Below, piece by piece: positions 36,206 to 45,718 of a stretch of DNA of 64,000 bases. This stretch comes from Pseudoselenomonas ruminantium (GTDB taxonomy: Bacteria > Bacillota > Negativicutes > Selenomonadales > Selenomonadaceae): contig NZ_FNJQ01000004.1 of assembly GCF_900104055.1 (NCBI RefSeq), positions 1-64,000 of the forward strand, given 5' to 3'. The notes below the pieces were generated by a model, which saw only the letters and a list, made by a program, of their open reading frames with translations, had not been told where the DNA came from and did no database searches. A program made the position numbers and the translations under genes. Each line of letters begins with the position of its first letter. Within the stretch, counting starts at the first letter, position 1.

Positions 36206-37498
36206 GTGATTGATAGTCGAAGCAGGAATGTAAAAAAAAATATAGCATGGTCTTTTGTATTGAAGGCTGTAAGTGTAGGTTTGTCCTTCTTAGTGTTGCC
36301 GTTGACGGTCAATTACTTGACAGCGGTAGAGTATGGCGTTTGGGTGACGTTGTTTTCCGTGATGAACTGGGTGAATATGCTGGATATGGGTATTGGCTTA
36401 GGATTTCGGAATAGACTGGCAGAGGCGGTTGCTAAACAGGATATTTCACTTGTAAGATGCTATATGTCAGCGGGTATTTTCTCTTTAAGCGGTATTGGCT
36501 TATTATTGTTGATATTGTTTTTGATAGGAATAAATTTTGTTGATTTTCAAGCTGTATTTAATAGTCGGGAAATCAGTGAAGCTGATTTATATACAGCTAC
36601 GCTTTATACAGGAATCTTTGTTATTGCTACCTTTGTGTTATCAGTAATCAATCAGATTTACTATGCATATCAGCAGGCCGCTAAAACAGGTTTTATTAAT
36701 ATTGTACATAATATGTTGATGTTAATATGCATATATTATTTAACGTTACAAGCAGAACATAAGCTCGTATACTTTGTTTTTTGTTTTGGTATAGCTTCAT
36801 TGTCATCAAGAGTATTGTTCCTGGGAGATTTTTTTGCTCGAAATCGTAATGTTTGGCCATGCTTATCTTTGGTGAAAATAAGTTATATAAAAAATATAAC
36901 TGGTATTGGTGTGCAATTTTTTGTTATTCAACTGGCAGTAATATGCTTATTTTCTTCATCTAATATACTCATAACGCAGCGACTGGGGCCGGAACATGTA
37001 CTGGCATATGATATTGTGTTCAAGATATTTAGTATAGTAACTATGATTCATGGTATTATCTGTGCGCCATTATGGAATGCCTATACAGAAGCATATGTGA
37101 AAAAAGATTTTATTTGGTTGCGGCAGACGATAAAACGAATGATAAAGCTCATGGTACCAATTGGTGCGATGTGTGTGGCGCTTATATTGCTAAATGAATG
37201 GCTTATTGCCGTATGGATACGGAAAAATGTAGAAATTCCTTCATGTTTGGCACTTTCAGCAGGATTGTTTGCTTTTATCAGCTGCCTCAATAATGTATTC
37301 GCGATATTTCTAAATGGTGTGAATAGAATCAGATTGCAGATGTATCTAAGTATTATATCCGCCATGGTAGTTATTCCTTTGGCATGGTGGCTGATGGGGG
37401 TTATGGATGTTACAGGGATGATGTTGGCAATAGTTATTTGTATGTCTGTAGGTACTTTGCCTCTAGGGATGCAAGTTAGAAATATTTTGCGAGGTTGA
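36206..37498 (+). CDS. Oligosaccharide flippase (Wzx-like)
   Basis: This 430-aa MOP-superfamily transporter has about 12 TM helices and starts RNVKKNIAWSFVLKAVSVGLS, with the family's early YGVWVTLFSVMNWVNMLDMGIGLGFRN segment (about 42-68). It would flip undecaprenyl-linked repeat units to the outer face for Wzy. The start is GTG after GGTGGTGAT. It is AT-rich, unlike gmd upstream and rfbF downstream. It is read independently of fic, which is on the opposite strand just before it. Confidence 0.88.
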   Translation: MIDSRSRNVKKNIAWSFVLKAVSVGLSFLVLPLTVNYLTAVEYGVWVTLFSVMNWVNMLDMGIGLGFRNRLAEAVAKQDISLVRCYMSAGIFSLSGIGLLLLILFLIGINFVDFQAVFNSREISEADLYTATLYTGIFVIATFVLSVINQIYYAYQQAAKTGFINIVHNMLMLICIYYLTLQAEHKLVYFVFCFGIASLSSRVLFLGDFFARNRNVWPCLSLVKISYIKNITGIGVQFFVIQLAVICLFSSSNILITQRLGPEHVLAYDIVFKIFSIVTMIHGIICAPLWNAYTEAYVKKDFIWLRQTIKRMIKLMVPIGAMCVALILLNEWLIAVWIRKNVEIPSCLALSAGLFAFISCLNNVFAIFLNGVNRIRLQMYLSIISAMVVIPLAWWLMGVMDVTGMMLAIVICMSVGTLPLGMQVRNILRG

Positions 37499-37504
37499 TT
37501 AATC

Positions 37505-37610
37505 GTGAAAAAGTTGACTATATTTGTACCAACGTATAATACCGTCTGATTTGCAAGCAGACTTGTTGTTAGATATGCAGCAAAGAACAAGTGTTTGGAC
37601 GAAAAATTAA
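37505..37610 (+). pseudogene. Relic of a GT2 glycosyltransferase
   Basis: A GTG at 37505 opens VKKLTIFVPTYNTV and then stops at 37547. The first 12 residues are a textbook GT2 N-terminus. In another frame the bases just after (about 37543-37610) read as a plausible C-terminal tail, SDLQADLLLDMQQRTSVWTKN. The simplest reading is an internal deletion that removed nearly the whole gene and fused its ends out of frame. Confidence 0.55.
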
Positions 37611-37627
37611 TTTTAGGGGGAAGAAGA

Positions 37628-38410
37628 TTGAAAGTTGTATTACTTGCTGGTGGATTTGGCACAAGAATCAGCGAAGAATCACAGTTCAAGCCAAAACCAA
37701 TGATTGAAATTGGTGGCAAACCAATGCTTTGGCATATCATGAAGGAATATCTGCATTATGGTTTTGATGAATTCATCATTTGTGCAGGCTACAAGCAGGA
37801 GTATATCAAGAATTACTTTGCGCATTATTTCCTGCAGGCTAGTGATATTTCCTTTGATTTTCGCGTGGAAGGGGAGCGGGAACATCGGGGGATTATTGCT
37901 ACGGCATTTGAACCTTGGAAGGTGACGGTGGTGGACACTGGACTGGATTCCTTGACGGGCTGGCGTATCAAGCAGGTGCAGGATTATATCGGAGATGAAC
38001 CCTTTCTGATGACCTATGGGGATGGTGTCTGCGATGTCGATTTGAAAGCACTGGTGGAGTTCCATAAATCTCATGGTAAGGCTTGCACGTTGACCGCAGT
38101 AAAACCGGAAGGGCGTTTTGGCATCTTGGATTTGAATGGCAATAATGTACAGTCTTTTCGGGAAAAGAGCCGGGATGATGTGGGGTACATCAATGGCGGT
38201 TATATGGTGTTGGAACCGAAGGTCTTTGATTACATCACCTCCAATGTGATGTTCGAGCGTGATCCCATGGAGCATCTGGCTGATGATGGTGAGATTATGG
38301 CCTTTAAGCACAAAGGATTCTGGCAGTGCATGGACACGCTGCGGGATAAGCAGAAATTGGAAGAGATGTGGCTGGCGGGCAAAGCTCCCTGGAAAGTGTG
38401 GCAGGAATGA
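37628..38410 (+). CDS. rfbF: Glucose-1-phosphate cytidylyltransferase
   Basis: This 260-aa nucleotidyltransferase makes CDP-glucose from CTP and glucose-1-phosphate, the first step of CDP-3,6-dideoxyhexose synthesis. The signature is at the N-terminus: VVLLAGGFGTRISEES, with KPKPMIEIGGKPMLWHI next, and GDGVCDVD carries the catalytic Asp. The TTG at 37628 is preferred because GGGGGAAG lies just upstream. The frame is open from 37595. It opens a tightly overlapping run of six genes (rfbF to the GT2 gene). Confidence 0.94.
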   Translation: MKVVLLAGGFGTRISEESQFKPKPMIEIGGKPMLWHIMKEYLHYGFDEFIICAGYKQEYIKNYFAHYFLQASDISFDFRVEGEREHRGIIATAFEPWKVTVVDTGLDSLTGWRIKQVQDYIGDEPFLMTYGDGVCDVDLKALVEFHKSHGKACTLTAVKPEGRFGILDLNGNNVQSFREKSRDDVGYINGGYMVLEPKVFDYITSNVMFERDPMEHLADDGEIMAFKHKGFWQCMDTLRDKQKLEEMWLAGKAPWKVWQE

Positions 38411-39477
38411 AGTTAAATCCAGAATTCTATCAAGGAAAAAAGGTATTAGTTACCGGCCATACAGGCTTCAAGGGCATGTGGCTGTGCAAGATGCTCTCCA
38501 TGTTTGGGGCCAAAGTGACAGGGTATGCTTTGTCTTCGCCAACAGAAGAAGGCGGGAAGGTTTTCCGTGAGGCCGGAGTTGAAGCGGCTATTCATTCTGT
38601 TATTGGCGATATCCGTGACTGGGCGCATCTGGCCAAGGTTTTTGCCGAAGCGCAGCCGGAAATCGTATTGCATCTGGCAGCCCAGCCTTTGGTCATCAAA
38701 AGTTATGAAGAACCAGCACTGACCTATGAAACCAACGTGATGGGCACGGTCAATGTGCTGGAATGCGTGCGTCAGACAGAAAGTGTCAGGTCATTCCTCA
38801 ATGTCACCACGGATAAGGTTTATGAAAATAAGGAATGGTCTTGGGGATACCGGGAAAATGAACCTTTGGACGGTTACGATCCTTATTCCAATAGCAAGAG
38901 TTGTTCGGAGTTGGTGACGCACAGTTATAAAAAGAGCTTCTTTGCGGATGGGCGTTGCGCGATATCTACCGCAAGGGCAGGCAATGTGATTGGTGGTGGA
39001 GATTTCTCTGAAAACCGCATTGTACCGGACTGTATCAGGGCGGCCTATGTGAGGCAGAAAATTGAAGTGCGCAATCCCTATTCTACCCGGCCTTATCAGC
39101 ATGTGCTGGAGCCGTTGCATGCATATCTTTTGATTGCGCAGGCGCAATATGAAGATGGTAAATATGCGGATTGGTACAATGTCGGCCCGGATGAGTGCGA
39201 TTGCGTGACCACTGGAGAACTGACGGATATCTTCTGCCGTCAGTGGGGCGAGGGGCTGACTTGGGAAAATGTCAGCGTGGAAGGCCCCCATGAGGCCAAT
39301 TTTCTCAAGCTGGATTGTTCCAAGATAAAAAGCCGCCTTCATTGGCAGCCGCGCTGGCATATTGAAGATGCCCTACGGGAGACCGTGACCTGGGCAAAAG
39401 CATGGCAGCAGGGCGAAGATATCGCCAAGGTAATGGAAATGCAGATCAATGAATTTTTAGGAGAGAATCAGCAATGA
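38407..39477 (+). CDS. rfbG: CDP-glucose 4,6-dehydratase
   Basis: This 356-aa SDR enzyme converts CDP-glucose to CDP-4-keto-6-deoxyglucose with bound NAD. The cofactor motif is GHTGFKGMWL near residue 16, and the catalytic YxxxK is in PYSNSKSCSEL (about 159-169). The ATG at 38407 overlaps the rfbF stop (ATGA). An upstream in-frame ATG at 38368 lies inside rfbF and has no ribosome site. Confidence 0.94.
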   Translation: MKLNPEFYQGKKVLVTGHTGFKGMWLCKMLSMFGAKVTGYALSSPTEEGGKVFREAGVEAAIHSVIGDIRDWAHLAKVFAEAQPEIVLHLAAQPLVIKSYEEPALTYETNVMGTVNVLECVRQTESVRSFLNVTTDKVYENKEWSWGYRENEPLDGYDPYSNSKSCSELVTHSYKKSFFADGRCAISTARAGNVIGGGDFSENRIVPDCIRAAYVRQKIEVRNPYSTRPYQHVLEPLHAYLLIAQAQYEDGKYADWYNVGPDECDCVTTGELTDIFCRQWGEGLTWENVSVEGPHEANFLKLDCSKIKSRLHWQPRWHIEDALRETVTWAKAWQQGEDIAKVMEMQINEFLGENQQ

Positions 39478-40799
39478 ATAAACAGGAAATGCATGACAAG
39501 ATCCTCGCTATGGTGCGGGAATACTGCGATACTTACCATAATCAGGAGGGAGCGTATAAGGAAGGCAATCGCATTCCCTATGCTTCCCGTGTCTATGACC
39601 ATGAGGATATGGAAAACCTCGTGGACAGCGCATTGGAGTTCTGGCTTACGTCCGGCCGCTATGTGAATGAGTTTGAAAAGGGGCTGGCAGAGTATCTGGG
39701 CACGAAGTTCGTGTCTGTGGTGAACTCTGGTTCCTCGGCCAATCTGCTGGCTTTTATGACGCTGACTTCACCGCTGTTGAAAGAGCGCCGTATCCGTCGT
39801 GGTGATGAGGTCATTACGGTAGCCGCAGGTTTCCCCACTACGGTTTCACCGATTATTAACTACGGTGCAGTGCCGGTGTTCGTGGATGTGACCATTCCCC
39901 AGTACAACATTGATGTGACCAAGCTGGAGGCAGCCCTGTCCGAAAAGACGAAGGCGGTCATGATTGCCCATACCTTAGGCAATCCTTTTGATCTGAAAGC
40001 TGTCAAGGATTTCTGCGATAAGCACAATCTCTGGCTGGTGGAGGATAACTGTGATGCGTTGGGCTCCCTCTATACCATTGATGGCGAAGAAAAATTCACG
40101 GGCAGCATCGGTGATATCGGTACTTCCAGCTTCTATCCGCCCCATCATATGACCATGGGACAGGGCGGTGCCGTCTATACGAAGAATCCGCTGCTCCACA
40201 AGATTATCCGTTCCATGCGCGACTGGGGCCGGGATTGTGTCTGCGCATCCGGTCAGGACAACTTCTGCGGTCACCGCTTTGACGGTCAGTATGGGGAACT
40301 GCCGAAAGGTTATGACCATAAATATGTCTATTCTCATTTCGGCCTGAACCTCAATATCACGGATATGCAGGCAGCCGTAGGGGTGTCCCAGCTGAAGAAG
40401 TTCCCGAAATTCGTGGAACGCCGCCGTTATAACTTTGACCGCCTGTATAAGGGTCTGCAGGAAGTCAGTGACAAACTGATTCTGCCGGAGCCGGCAGCAA
40501 ACAGCAAGCCCAGCTGGTTCGGCTTTATGATGACCTGCAACGGCGTAGACCGCAAAAAGGTCGTGCCCTATATCGAAAGCAAGGGCGTACAGACCAGAAT
40601 GTTGTTCGCCGGGAATCTCATCAAGCATCCGTGCTTTGACGAAATGCGCGCCAGTGGCGAGGGATATCGTGTGGTTGGCAGCCTCGAAAATACGGATCGC
40701 ATTATGAACGATACCTTCTGGGTGGGTGTGTATCCCGGCATGACGGATGAAAAGCTGGATTACATGATTAAGGTCATTAAAGAAGCGGTGCAGCAGTAA
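39474..40799 (+). CDS. rfbH: CDP-4-keto-6-deoxyglucose 3-dehydrase (E1), PMP and 2Fe-2S enzyme
   Basis: This 441-aa aspartate-aminotransferase-fold enzyme removes the C3 hydroxyl to start 3,6-dideoxysugar formation. The Schiff-base Lys of the family is replaced by His (His224/His225 in SSFYPPHHMTMGQGG), the hallmark of E1, which makes it a dehydrase and not a transaminase. Cysteines in DCVCASGQDNFCGHRF fit the iron-sulfur site. It needs an electron-donating reductase (E3, RfbI type). No such gene is seen in the window. ATGA overlap with rfbG. Confidence 0.93.
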   Translation: MNKQEMHDKILAMVREYCDTYHNQEGAYKEGNRIPYASRVYDHEDMENLVDSALEFWLTSGRYVNEFEKGLAEYLGTKFVSVVNSGSSANLLAFMTLTSPLLKERRIRRGDEVITVAAGFPTTVSPIINYGAVPVFVDVTIPQYNIDVTKLEAALSEKTKAVMIAHTLGNPFDLKAVKDFCDKHNLWLVEDNCDALGSLYTIDGEEKFTGSIGDIGTSSFYPPHHMTMGQGGAVYTKNPLLHKIIRSMRDWGRDCVCASGQDNFCGHRFDGQYGELPKGYDHKYVYSHFGLNLNITDMQAAVGVSQLKKFPKFVERRRYNFDRLYKGLQEVSDKLILPEPAANSKPSWFGFMMTCNGVDRKKVVPYIESKGVQTRMLFAGNLIKHPCFDEMRASGEGYRVVGSLENTDRIMNDTFWVGVYPGMTDEKLDYMIKVIKEAVQQ

Positions 40800-41671
40800 T
40801 GAAGAAATGTTTTTTGGTAACAGGAGCGACAGGCTTTTTGGGCAGTCATGTTGTGAAAAAATTAGTGGCAGAAGGGCAGAATGTTGTCCTTTTAAAACGC
40901 AGTTTTTCCAATATCAGTCGCTTGGCATCTGTGATGAAAAATGTCAAAAGCTACGATATTGACAAATTGGATGATTTTGCCCAGGTGTTTGATGACCAGC
41001 ATATCGATGTAATAATCCATACGGCAACCTGCTATGGGCGGCAGGGGGAGGCTGTGGAGCAGATATACGATGTGAATCTGCATTTTCCATTGAAATTGCT
41101 GGAACTGGCTTTGCGCTTTAATACTGATACTTTCTTTAATACTGATACTATTTTATCGAAATACCTTAATTGGTATGCACTATCCAAGAAACAATTTTCC
41201 GAAATCGGCCAGCAGTTTGCTGGCCAGGGCAAGATAAATTTCATCGATGCCAAACTGGAGCATATGTATGGCGAAGATGATGCCAATACCAAATTTGTAA
41301 CTTATGTAATAGAAAAGTTGCAGGAAAATATTGACGAGTTGAAGCTGACAAAGGGCGAACAATGTCGTGACTTCATTTATGTCGATGATGTGGTGGAGGC
41401 CTATTGGAAAATCTTGTGTAATCAAAATGAGGATAAAAAGTATCAGCAATACGAAGTGGGAACGGGCAAAGCCGTCAGTATCAAAGAATTAGTAACGCTA
41501 GCTAAATCCATAACCAAAAGCCAGACAAGATTGGCTTTTGGTGCTGTGCCTTATCGGGAAAATGAAATCATGGACTCAAAGGCAAATATCGAGTCTTTGC
41601 AGAAATTGGGCTGGCAGCCACGAATGGATTTGGAAGCAGGTATCAGAAAAATAGTGGGGGCAGGAAAATGA
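40799..41671 (+). CDS. NAD(P)-dependent reductase, probable CDP-paratose (or CDP-abequose) synthase
   Basis: This 290-aa extended SDR protein has a Rossmann motif [13 protein letters not shown] at the start and catalytic YxxxK in WYALSKKQF (about 127-135). Its place between rfbH and rfbE predicts reduction of the 4-keto group of the 3,6-dideoxy intermediate. Since an RfbE-type 2-epimerase follows, the product is more likely CDP-paratose than CDP-abequose. Overlaps: TAATG with rfbH and ATGA with rfbE. Confidence 0.8.
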   Translation: MKKCFLVTGATGFLGSHVVKKLVAEGQNVVLLKRSFSNISRLASVMKNVKSYDIDKLDDFAQVFDDQHIDVIIHTATCYGRQGEAVEQIYDVNLHFPLKLLELALRFNTDTFFNTDTILSKYLNWYALSKKQFSEIGQQFAGQGKINFIDAKLEHMYGEDDANTKFVTYVIEKLQENIDELKLTKGEQCRDFIYVDDVVEAYWKILCNQNEDKKYQQYEVGTGKAVSIKELVTLAKSITKSQTRLAFGAVPYRENEIMDSKANIESLQKLGWQPRMDLEAGIRKIVGAGK

Positions 41672-42696
41672 AATTGCAGAAACTCTTGATTAATGGCGGT
41701 TGTGGATTTTTGGGAAGCAACCTGGCGCAGCATGCCTTGAAATCCGGTATTGAATTGGTGGTCTTTGATAATCTCAGCCGCTTGGGTGCTGCAGATAATC
41801 TGAAATGGCTGCAGGCACAGGGGGATTTCAATTTTATCAATGGTGATGTGCGCAATGCCAATGATGTGGAAAATGTTATCCGCAATGAAAAGCCGGATGC
41901 TGTGTTCCATGTGGCTGGGCAGGTGGCCATGACCACATCTATTGCCAATCCCCGCAAGGATTTTGAGATCAATGCTTTGGGCACATTCAATGTGTTGGAT
42001 AGCATTCGCAAATATTCTCCGGATACCTGTATGCTCTTTTCCTCTACGAACAAGGTCTATGGCGATTTGGAACAATATCACTACACGGAAACAGATACCC
42101 GCTATGTTTGTGATGAATTTCCTGACGGCTATGACGAAAGCGTACCATTGGAATTTCATTCGCCCTATGGCTGCTCCAAGGGAACCGCCGACCAGTACAT
42201 GCAGGATTTTGCCCGGATTTTCGGCCTGAAGACCTTGGTGTTCCGTCATTCCTCCATGTATGGTGGCCGTCAGTTTGCCACCTATGATCAGGGATGGATT
42301 GGCTGGTTCTGCCAGAAAGCTATTGAAACCAAGCGGGGCGAATTAAAAGAGCCGTTCACTATTTCCGGTGATGGCAAGCAGGTCCGGGATGTACTGCATG
42401 CAGAAGACATGGTACGTCTGTACTTTGCCGGCGTGGAGCATATGGAAGAAGCCGCAGGGAAAGTTTGCAATATCGGCGGCGGTATGGATAACAGCCTGTC
42501 CCTGCTGGAACTTTTCGCCCTGCTGGAAAAAGAGCTGGATGTGAAGCTGAATTATAAGAAACTGCCTTGGCGGGAAAGCGACCAGAAGGTATTCGTGGCA
42601 GATACGGCAAAAGCTCAGTCATTGCTAAACTGGAAACCTCAAGTATCCAAGGAAGACGGCATTCGTAAGATGCTGGATTGGGTGAAGTCTTTATGA
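41668..42696 (+). CDS. rfbE: CDP-paratose 2-epimerase (CDP-tyvelose epimerase)
   Basis: This 342-aa SDR enzyme epimerises CDP-paratose at C2 to CDP-tyvelose. Landmarks are [40 protein letters not shown], catalytic [12 protein letters not shown] (about 166-177) and [20 protein letters not shown], the last being typical of RfbE. With rfbF, rfbG, rfbH and the reductase it completes the tyvelose route except for the E3 reductase. Confidence 0.9.
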   Translation: MKLQKLLINGGCGFLGSNLAQHALKSGIELVVFDNLSRLGAADNLKWLQAQGDFNFINGDVRNANDVENVIRNEKPDAVFHVAGQVAMTTSIANPRKDFEINALGTFNVLDSIRKYSPDTCMLFSSTNKVYGDLEQYHYTETDTRYVCDEFPDGYDESVPLEFHSPYGCSKGTADQYMQDFARIFGLKTLVFRHSSMYGGRQFATYDQGWIGWFCQKAIETKRGELKEPFTISGDGKQVRDVLHAEDMVRLYFAGVEHMEEAAGKVCNIGGGMDNSLSLLELFALLEKELDVKLNYKKLPWRESDQKVFVADTAKAQSLLNWKPQVSKEDGIRKMLDWVKSL

Positions 42697-43634
42697 GTTA
42701 TATGACAGAAAAGCCTTTGGTCAGTATTCTGATTCCTGTGTATAATCGTGAGGATTTAATCAGGCCGTGTATTGAATCGGCTTTGGAGCAAACTTATGAG
42801 AACACAGAAATAATCGTAGTAGATAATAAAAGTACGGATAATACGTGGAACGTAGTCAAGGAATATGCGAGAAATTATCCTAAAGTCAAGGCTTTTCAGA
42901 ATGAAGAAAATATTGGTCCAGTGCGTAATTGGCTCAGTTGCATGAATCATGCTACAGGCAAGTTGGGAAAAATACTGTTTTCTGATGATTTGATGTATGA
43001 AACCTATTTGGAAAAGACAGTGCCTTTGCTAACTGATAATGTAAGTCTAGTTTTTTCTATGGTCGAAATTGGGGAGGGGCGTGGACAGGGTAATGTTAGT
43101 TATCGATATAAAGAACGGACTTGCCGAATAGAAAGTAGAGAATTTTTAAGGGATTCTCTGTTGAGCAAATTGGGACTGGTTTCTCCAGGAGCGGCACTAT
43201 TCAGATTATCAGATCTACGCAAAAATTTGCGCTACGGAGATAATGTTATTCCCTCGCCAACGATTTATGATTTTGATCGTCATGGTGCTGGGCCGGATTT
43301 ATGGTTGTATTTGGCTGCCGCTGGTCAATATGATCAAGTGGCATATGTCGATGAAGTGCTTTGCCTGTTTCGAGCACATCCTGGATCGATATCGATTATG
43401 GATTCCAAACTGCAATATTTAGACAAGTGTTATTTTCAGGCTAGGATCGCATATTGTGAAGAACGGATGCCAGAAATGACTGAAGCAGTGTTATGCCGAA
43501 GATGGATGAAGGATTTGAAGAAAACTAAAAAAATAATATCATTTCGTAAATGGGCAAATAGTTATGTACAAAATGGTATGCAATATGAAGTTTCTGTCTC
43601 ATTAGTGATTAAGTCATTAATTGAATGGATGTAA
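42693..43634 (+). CDS. Glycosyltransferase, GT2 family
   Basis: This GT-A glycosyltransferase (313 aa from this start) begins [20 protein letters not shown], with VDNKSTDNT and an SDDLMYE metal-binding stretch (about 95-100). The ATG at 42693 overlaps the rfbE stop (ATGA), so it is coupled to the tyvelose genes. It is therefore a candidate tyvelosyl transferase, by context only. The C-terminal half is AT-richer than the rfb genes. Confidence 0.87.
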   Translation: MSYMTEKPLVSILIPVYNREDLIRPCIESALEQTYENTEIIVVDNKSTDNTWNVVKEYARNYPKVKAFQNEENIGPVRNWLSCMNHATGKLGKILFSDDLMYETYLEKTVPLLTDNVSLVFSMVEIGEGRGQGNVSYRYKERTCRIESREFLRDSLLSKLGLVSPGAALFRLSDLRKNLRYGDNVIPSPTIYDFDRHGAGPDLWLYLAAAGQYDQVAYVDEVLCLFRAHPGSISIMDSKLQYLDKCYFQARIAYCEERMPEMTEAVLCRRWMKDLKKTKKIISFRKWANSYVQNGMQYEVSVSLVIKSLIEWM

Positions 43635-43658
43635 AGAAAATGTTTTTGCAAATAAAAA

Positions 43659-44081
43659 TTATTGTAAAGACTTATTGATCTGTTCTGTTGCCCAATCTTC
43701 TACGTTTAAACCTTTTACACGTTTGAATTCACGTGTATTGTTGGTTACCAGTGTCATGTTCAAAGCTTTTGCATGGGCGGCTATTTGTGTATCAAGCGGA
43801 CCGATGGGCGTTCCTTTTGTCTCCAGGTCAGCACGGACGATGCCATACTCATAGGCGGCAAGTTCGTCAAAGGGCATGATGTTTATGGCAGATAGGAACA
43901 GGGTGAGAGCAAGTCTGTTACGAGCCTTTGCCTGACTCTTCTCTACGCCGTGGCACAGTTCAGCGTAGGTGATGGATGAAATGCAGATTTCAGAAGGTTT
44001 ATGGGACTGTAATTTGGCTAATACCTTCTCTGGACGTTTTTTTATGGCGAATATGCAAATATTGGTATCGAGCATATACAT
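43659..44081 (-). CDS. vapC: VapC-type PIN-domain toxin
   Basis: This 140-aa ribonuclease toxin has the N-terminal MLDTNICIFAIKK with the first acidic residue, the central SSITYAELCHGVEKS Glu, and the late PLDTQIAAHA and LVTNNTREF elements typical of PIN domains. VapC toxins cut tRNA or rRNA and are neutralised by the cognate VapB. It shares one base with the vapB stop. It sits between the rfb block and manC on the opposite strand. Confidence 0.92.
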   Translation of the reverse strand: MYMLDTNICIFAIKKRPEKVLAKLQSHKPSEICISSITYAELCHGVEKSQAKARNRLALTLFLSAINIMPFDELAAYEYGIVRADLETKGTPIGPLDTQIAAHAKALNMTLVTNNTREFKRVKGLNVEDWATEQINKSLQ

Positions 44082-44317
44082 TAAAGTACATCCCTTTCCT
44101 GCTCTGAAACAGTATTGCGACCATCAGCCATAAAGTCCTCACTGAATAGGTCAAGGCTGGTAAGTAACATGTTCCAGCTATCTTCCTGTGATTTTGGGAA
44201 GAGCATCACGACATCTCCGACTTTGTGGGTGAGGACCTCGGTGTCGTTGAAACGATACTCTTTGGGCAGACGCACAGCCTGACTTCTCCCGTTCTGAAAA
44301 ATTTTTGCAGTAAGCAT
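44081..44317 (-). CDS. vapB: VapB-type antitoxin
   Basis: This 78-aa antitoxin has an AbrB/SpoVT-like swapped-hairpin DNA-binding N-terminus (AKIFQNGRSQAVRLPKEYRF) and an acidic C-terminal toxin-binding tail. The ATG at 44317 has AGAGGTG upstream. The frame is open 29 codons further, but that extension crosses the promoter region. The antitoxin probably represses the pair through the inverted repeat at 44331-44359. Confidence 0.9.
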   Translation of the reverse strand: MLTAKIFQNGRSQAVRLPKEYRFNDTEVLTHKVGDVVMLFPKSQEDSWNMLLTSLDLFSEDFMADGRNTVSEQERDVL

Positions 44318-44330
44318 AAAAATCACCTCT

Positions 44331-44359
44331 TTGATATAAGTATATATCAAAGTATATAC
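44331..44359 (-). promoter_or_regulatory. Probable vapBC operator
   Basis: TTGATATA (44331-44338) and TATATCAA (44343-44350) form an inverted repeat with a 4-bp centre, next to the palindrome GTATATAC (44352-44359). This is the usual site and architecture for VapBC autoregulation. It also lies just upstream of manC on the other strand. Confidence 0.55.
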
Positions 44360-44398
44360 CTGGTCAAATTCTTTATATTTATGTATAGGAGTGATTCT

Positions 44399-45706
44399 TT
44401 GCATATCGTGTTATTATCCGGTGGTTCTGGCAAACGTCTGTGGCCGCTATCGAATGACATTCGCTCGAAGCAGTTTATTCCGTTGTTTCCCCAGGTGGAT
44501 GGGGCGTATATCTCTATGGCCCAGCGGGTTTTCCGGCAGATTCGTAAGGTTGATAGACAAGCGGATATCACGGTGGCGACTTCAAAGTCTCAGGTGTCCA
44601 CGCTGAAAAATCAGCTGGGCGATCAGGTGGATATTTCCGTGGAACCCTGCCGTCGGGATACGTTTCCGGCTATTGTGCTTGTCAGTGCCTATCTGCATGA
44701 TGTAAAAGGTGTGGGGCTGGATGAAGCAGTGGCGGTCTGCCCGGTTGACCCCTATGTGTCCACGGATTATTACAAGGCAGTCGCGCATCTGACGGAACTT
44801 GCTGCTAAGGGCACGGCTGATTTGATGCTGATGGGCATTGAACCAACTTATGCGAGCGAAAAATATGGTTATATTATGCCGACCTCCAAGGATGAAATTA
44901 GCAAGGTGGCTTCGTTTAAGGAGAAACCTACGGAAGCTAAAGCGGCAGAGTATATCGAAAAGGGTGCTCTTTGGAACAGCGGTGTCTTTGCATACCGCCT
45001 GGGTTATGTGCTGGAAAAAGCCCATGAACTCCTGGATTTCAAGGGCTATGAGGATTTATACGCGAATTACGGCAATCTGACTAAAATCAGCTTTGACTAT
45101 GCCGTGGTGGAGAAGGAACAGAGCATTGGCGTTCTGCGTTATGCCGGCGAATGGAAAGATTTGGGCACCTGGAATACACTGACGGAAATCATGCATGCGC
45201 CATCTATTGGTGACGTGACCATGGATGATAATTGTGTTGATACCCATGTGGTCAATGAAATGGATGTGCCTATCCTCGTGATGGGGGCGAAAAACCTAGT
45301 CGTTGCGGCAAGCCCTGAGGGAATTTTGGTAGCTGATAAAGATGCGTCCAGTCATATCAAGCCCTATGTTGAGAATCTCACCCAGCCGGTGCGTTTTGCC
45401 GAAAAATCTTGGGGCAGCTTCCAGATTATTGATGTGGAAGCTGACAGCCTGACCATCAAGGTTACATTAAATGCAGGGCACGGTATGAATTATCATAGCC
45501 ATACACTTCGCAATGAAATTTGGAATGTTGTTAGTGGTGAAGGGAAAGTCCTACTTGATGATAGGGAACAGGTGGTTAAGGCTGGCGACATTGTTGAATT
45601 GCCTGCGGGGTGTAAACATAAGATAACGGCAGATACCTGCATGACTATTATTGAGGTTCAGATGGGCGAAGCTATTAAGAAGTCAGATAAGATCAAATGG
45701 GAGTAA
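44399..45706 (+). CDS. manC: Mannose-1-phosphate guanylyltransferase with C-terminal cupin
   Basis: This 435-aa enzyme makes GDP-mannose. The nucleotidyltransferase domain starts HIVLLSGGSGKRLWPLSN, and FKEKPTEAKA (about 180-189) is the second family motif. The C-terminal cupin (about 340-430, HGMNYHSHTLRNEIWNVVSGEG) is of the type fused to a phosphomannose-isomerase domain in larger ManC proteins. The TTG at 44399 is preferred because TAGGAG lies seven bases upstream and the protein then begins exactly at the family N-terminus. Confidence 0.92.
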   Translation: MHIVLLSGGSGKRLWPLSNDIRSKQFIPLFPQVDGAYISMAQRVFRQIRKVDRQADITVATSKSQVSTLKNQLGDQVDISVEPCRRDTFPAIVLVSAYLHDVKGVGLDEAVAVCPVDPYVSTDYYKAVAHLTELAAKGTADLMLMGIEPTYASEKYGYIMPTSKDEISKVASFKEKPTEAKAAEYIEKGALWNSGVFAYRLGYVLEKAHELLDFKGYEDLYANYGNLTKISFDYAVVEKEQSIGVLRYAGEWKDLGTWNTLTEIMHAPSIGDVTMDDNCVDTHVVNEMDVPILVMGAKNLVVAASPEGILVADKDASSHIKPYVENLTQPVRFAEKSWGSFQIIDVEADSLTIKVTLNAGHGMNYHSHTLRNEIWNVVSGEGKVLLDDREQVVKAGDIVELPAGCKHKITADTCMTIIEVQMGEAIKKSDKIKWE

Positions 45707-45718
45707 AAGGCATAAATT

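Noticed and set aside
44225-44398. Upstream extension of manC across the vapB gene
   Set aside because: The extra 58 residues run through antitoxin coding and operator sequence. The family N-terminus begins exactly at the TTG at 44399, which has a ribosome site.
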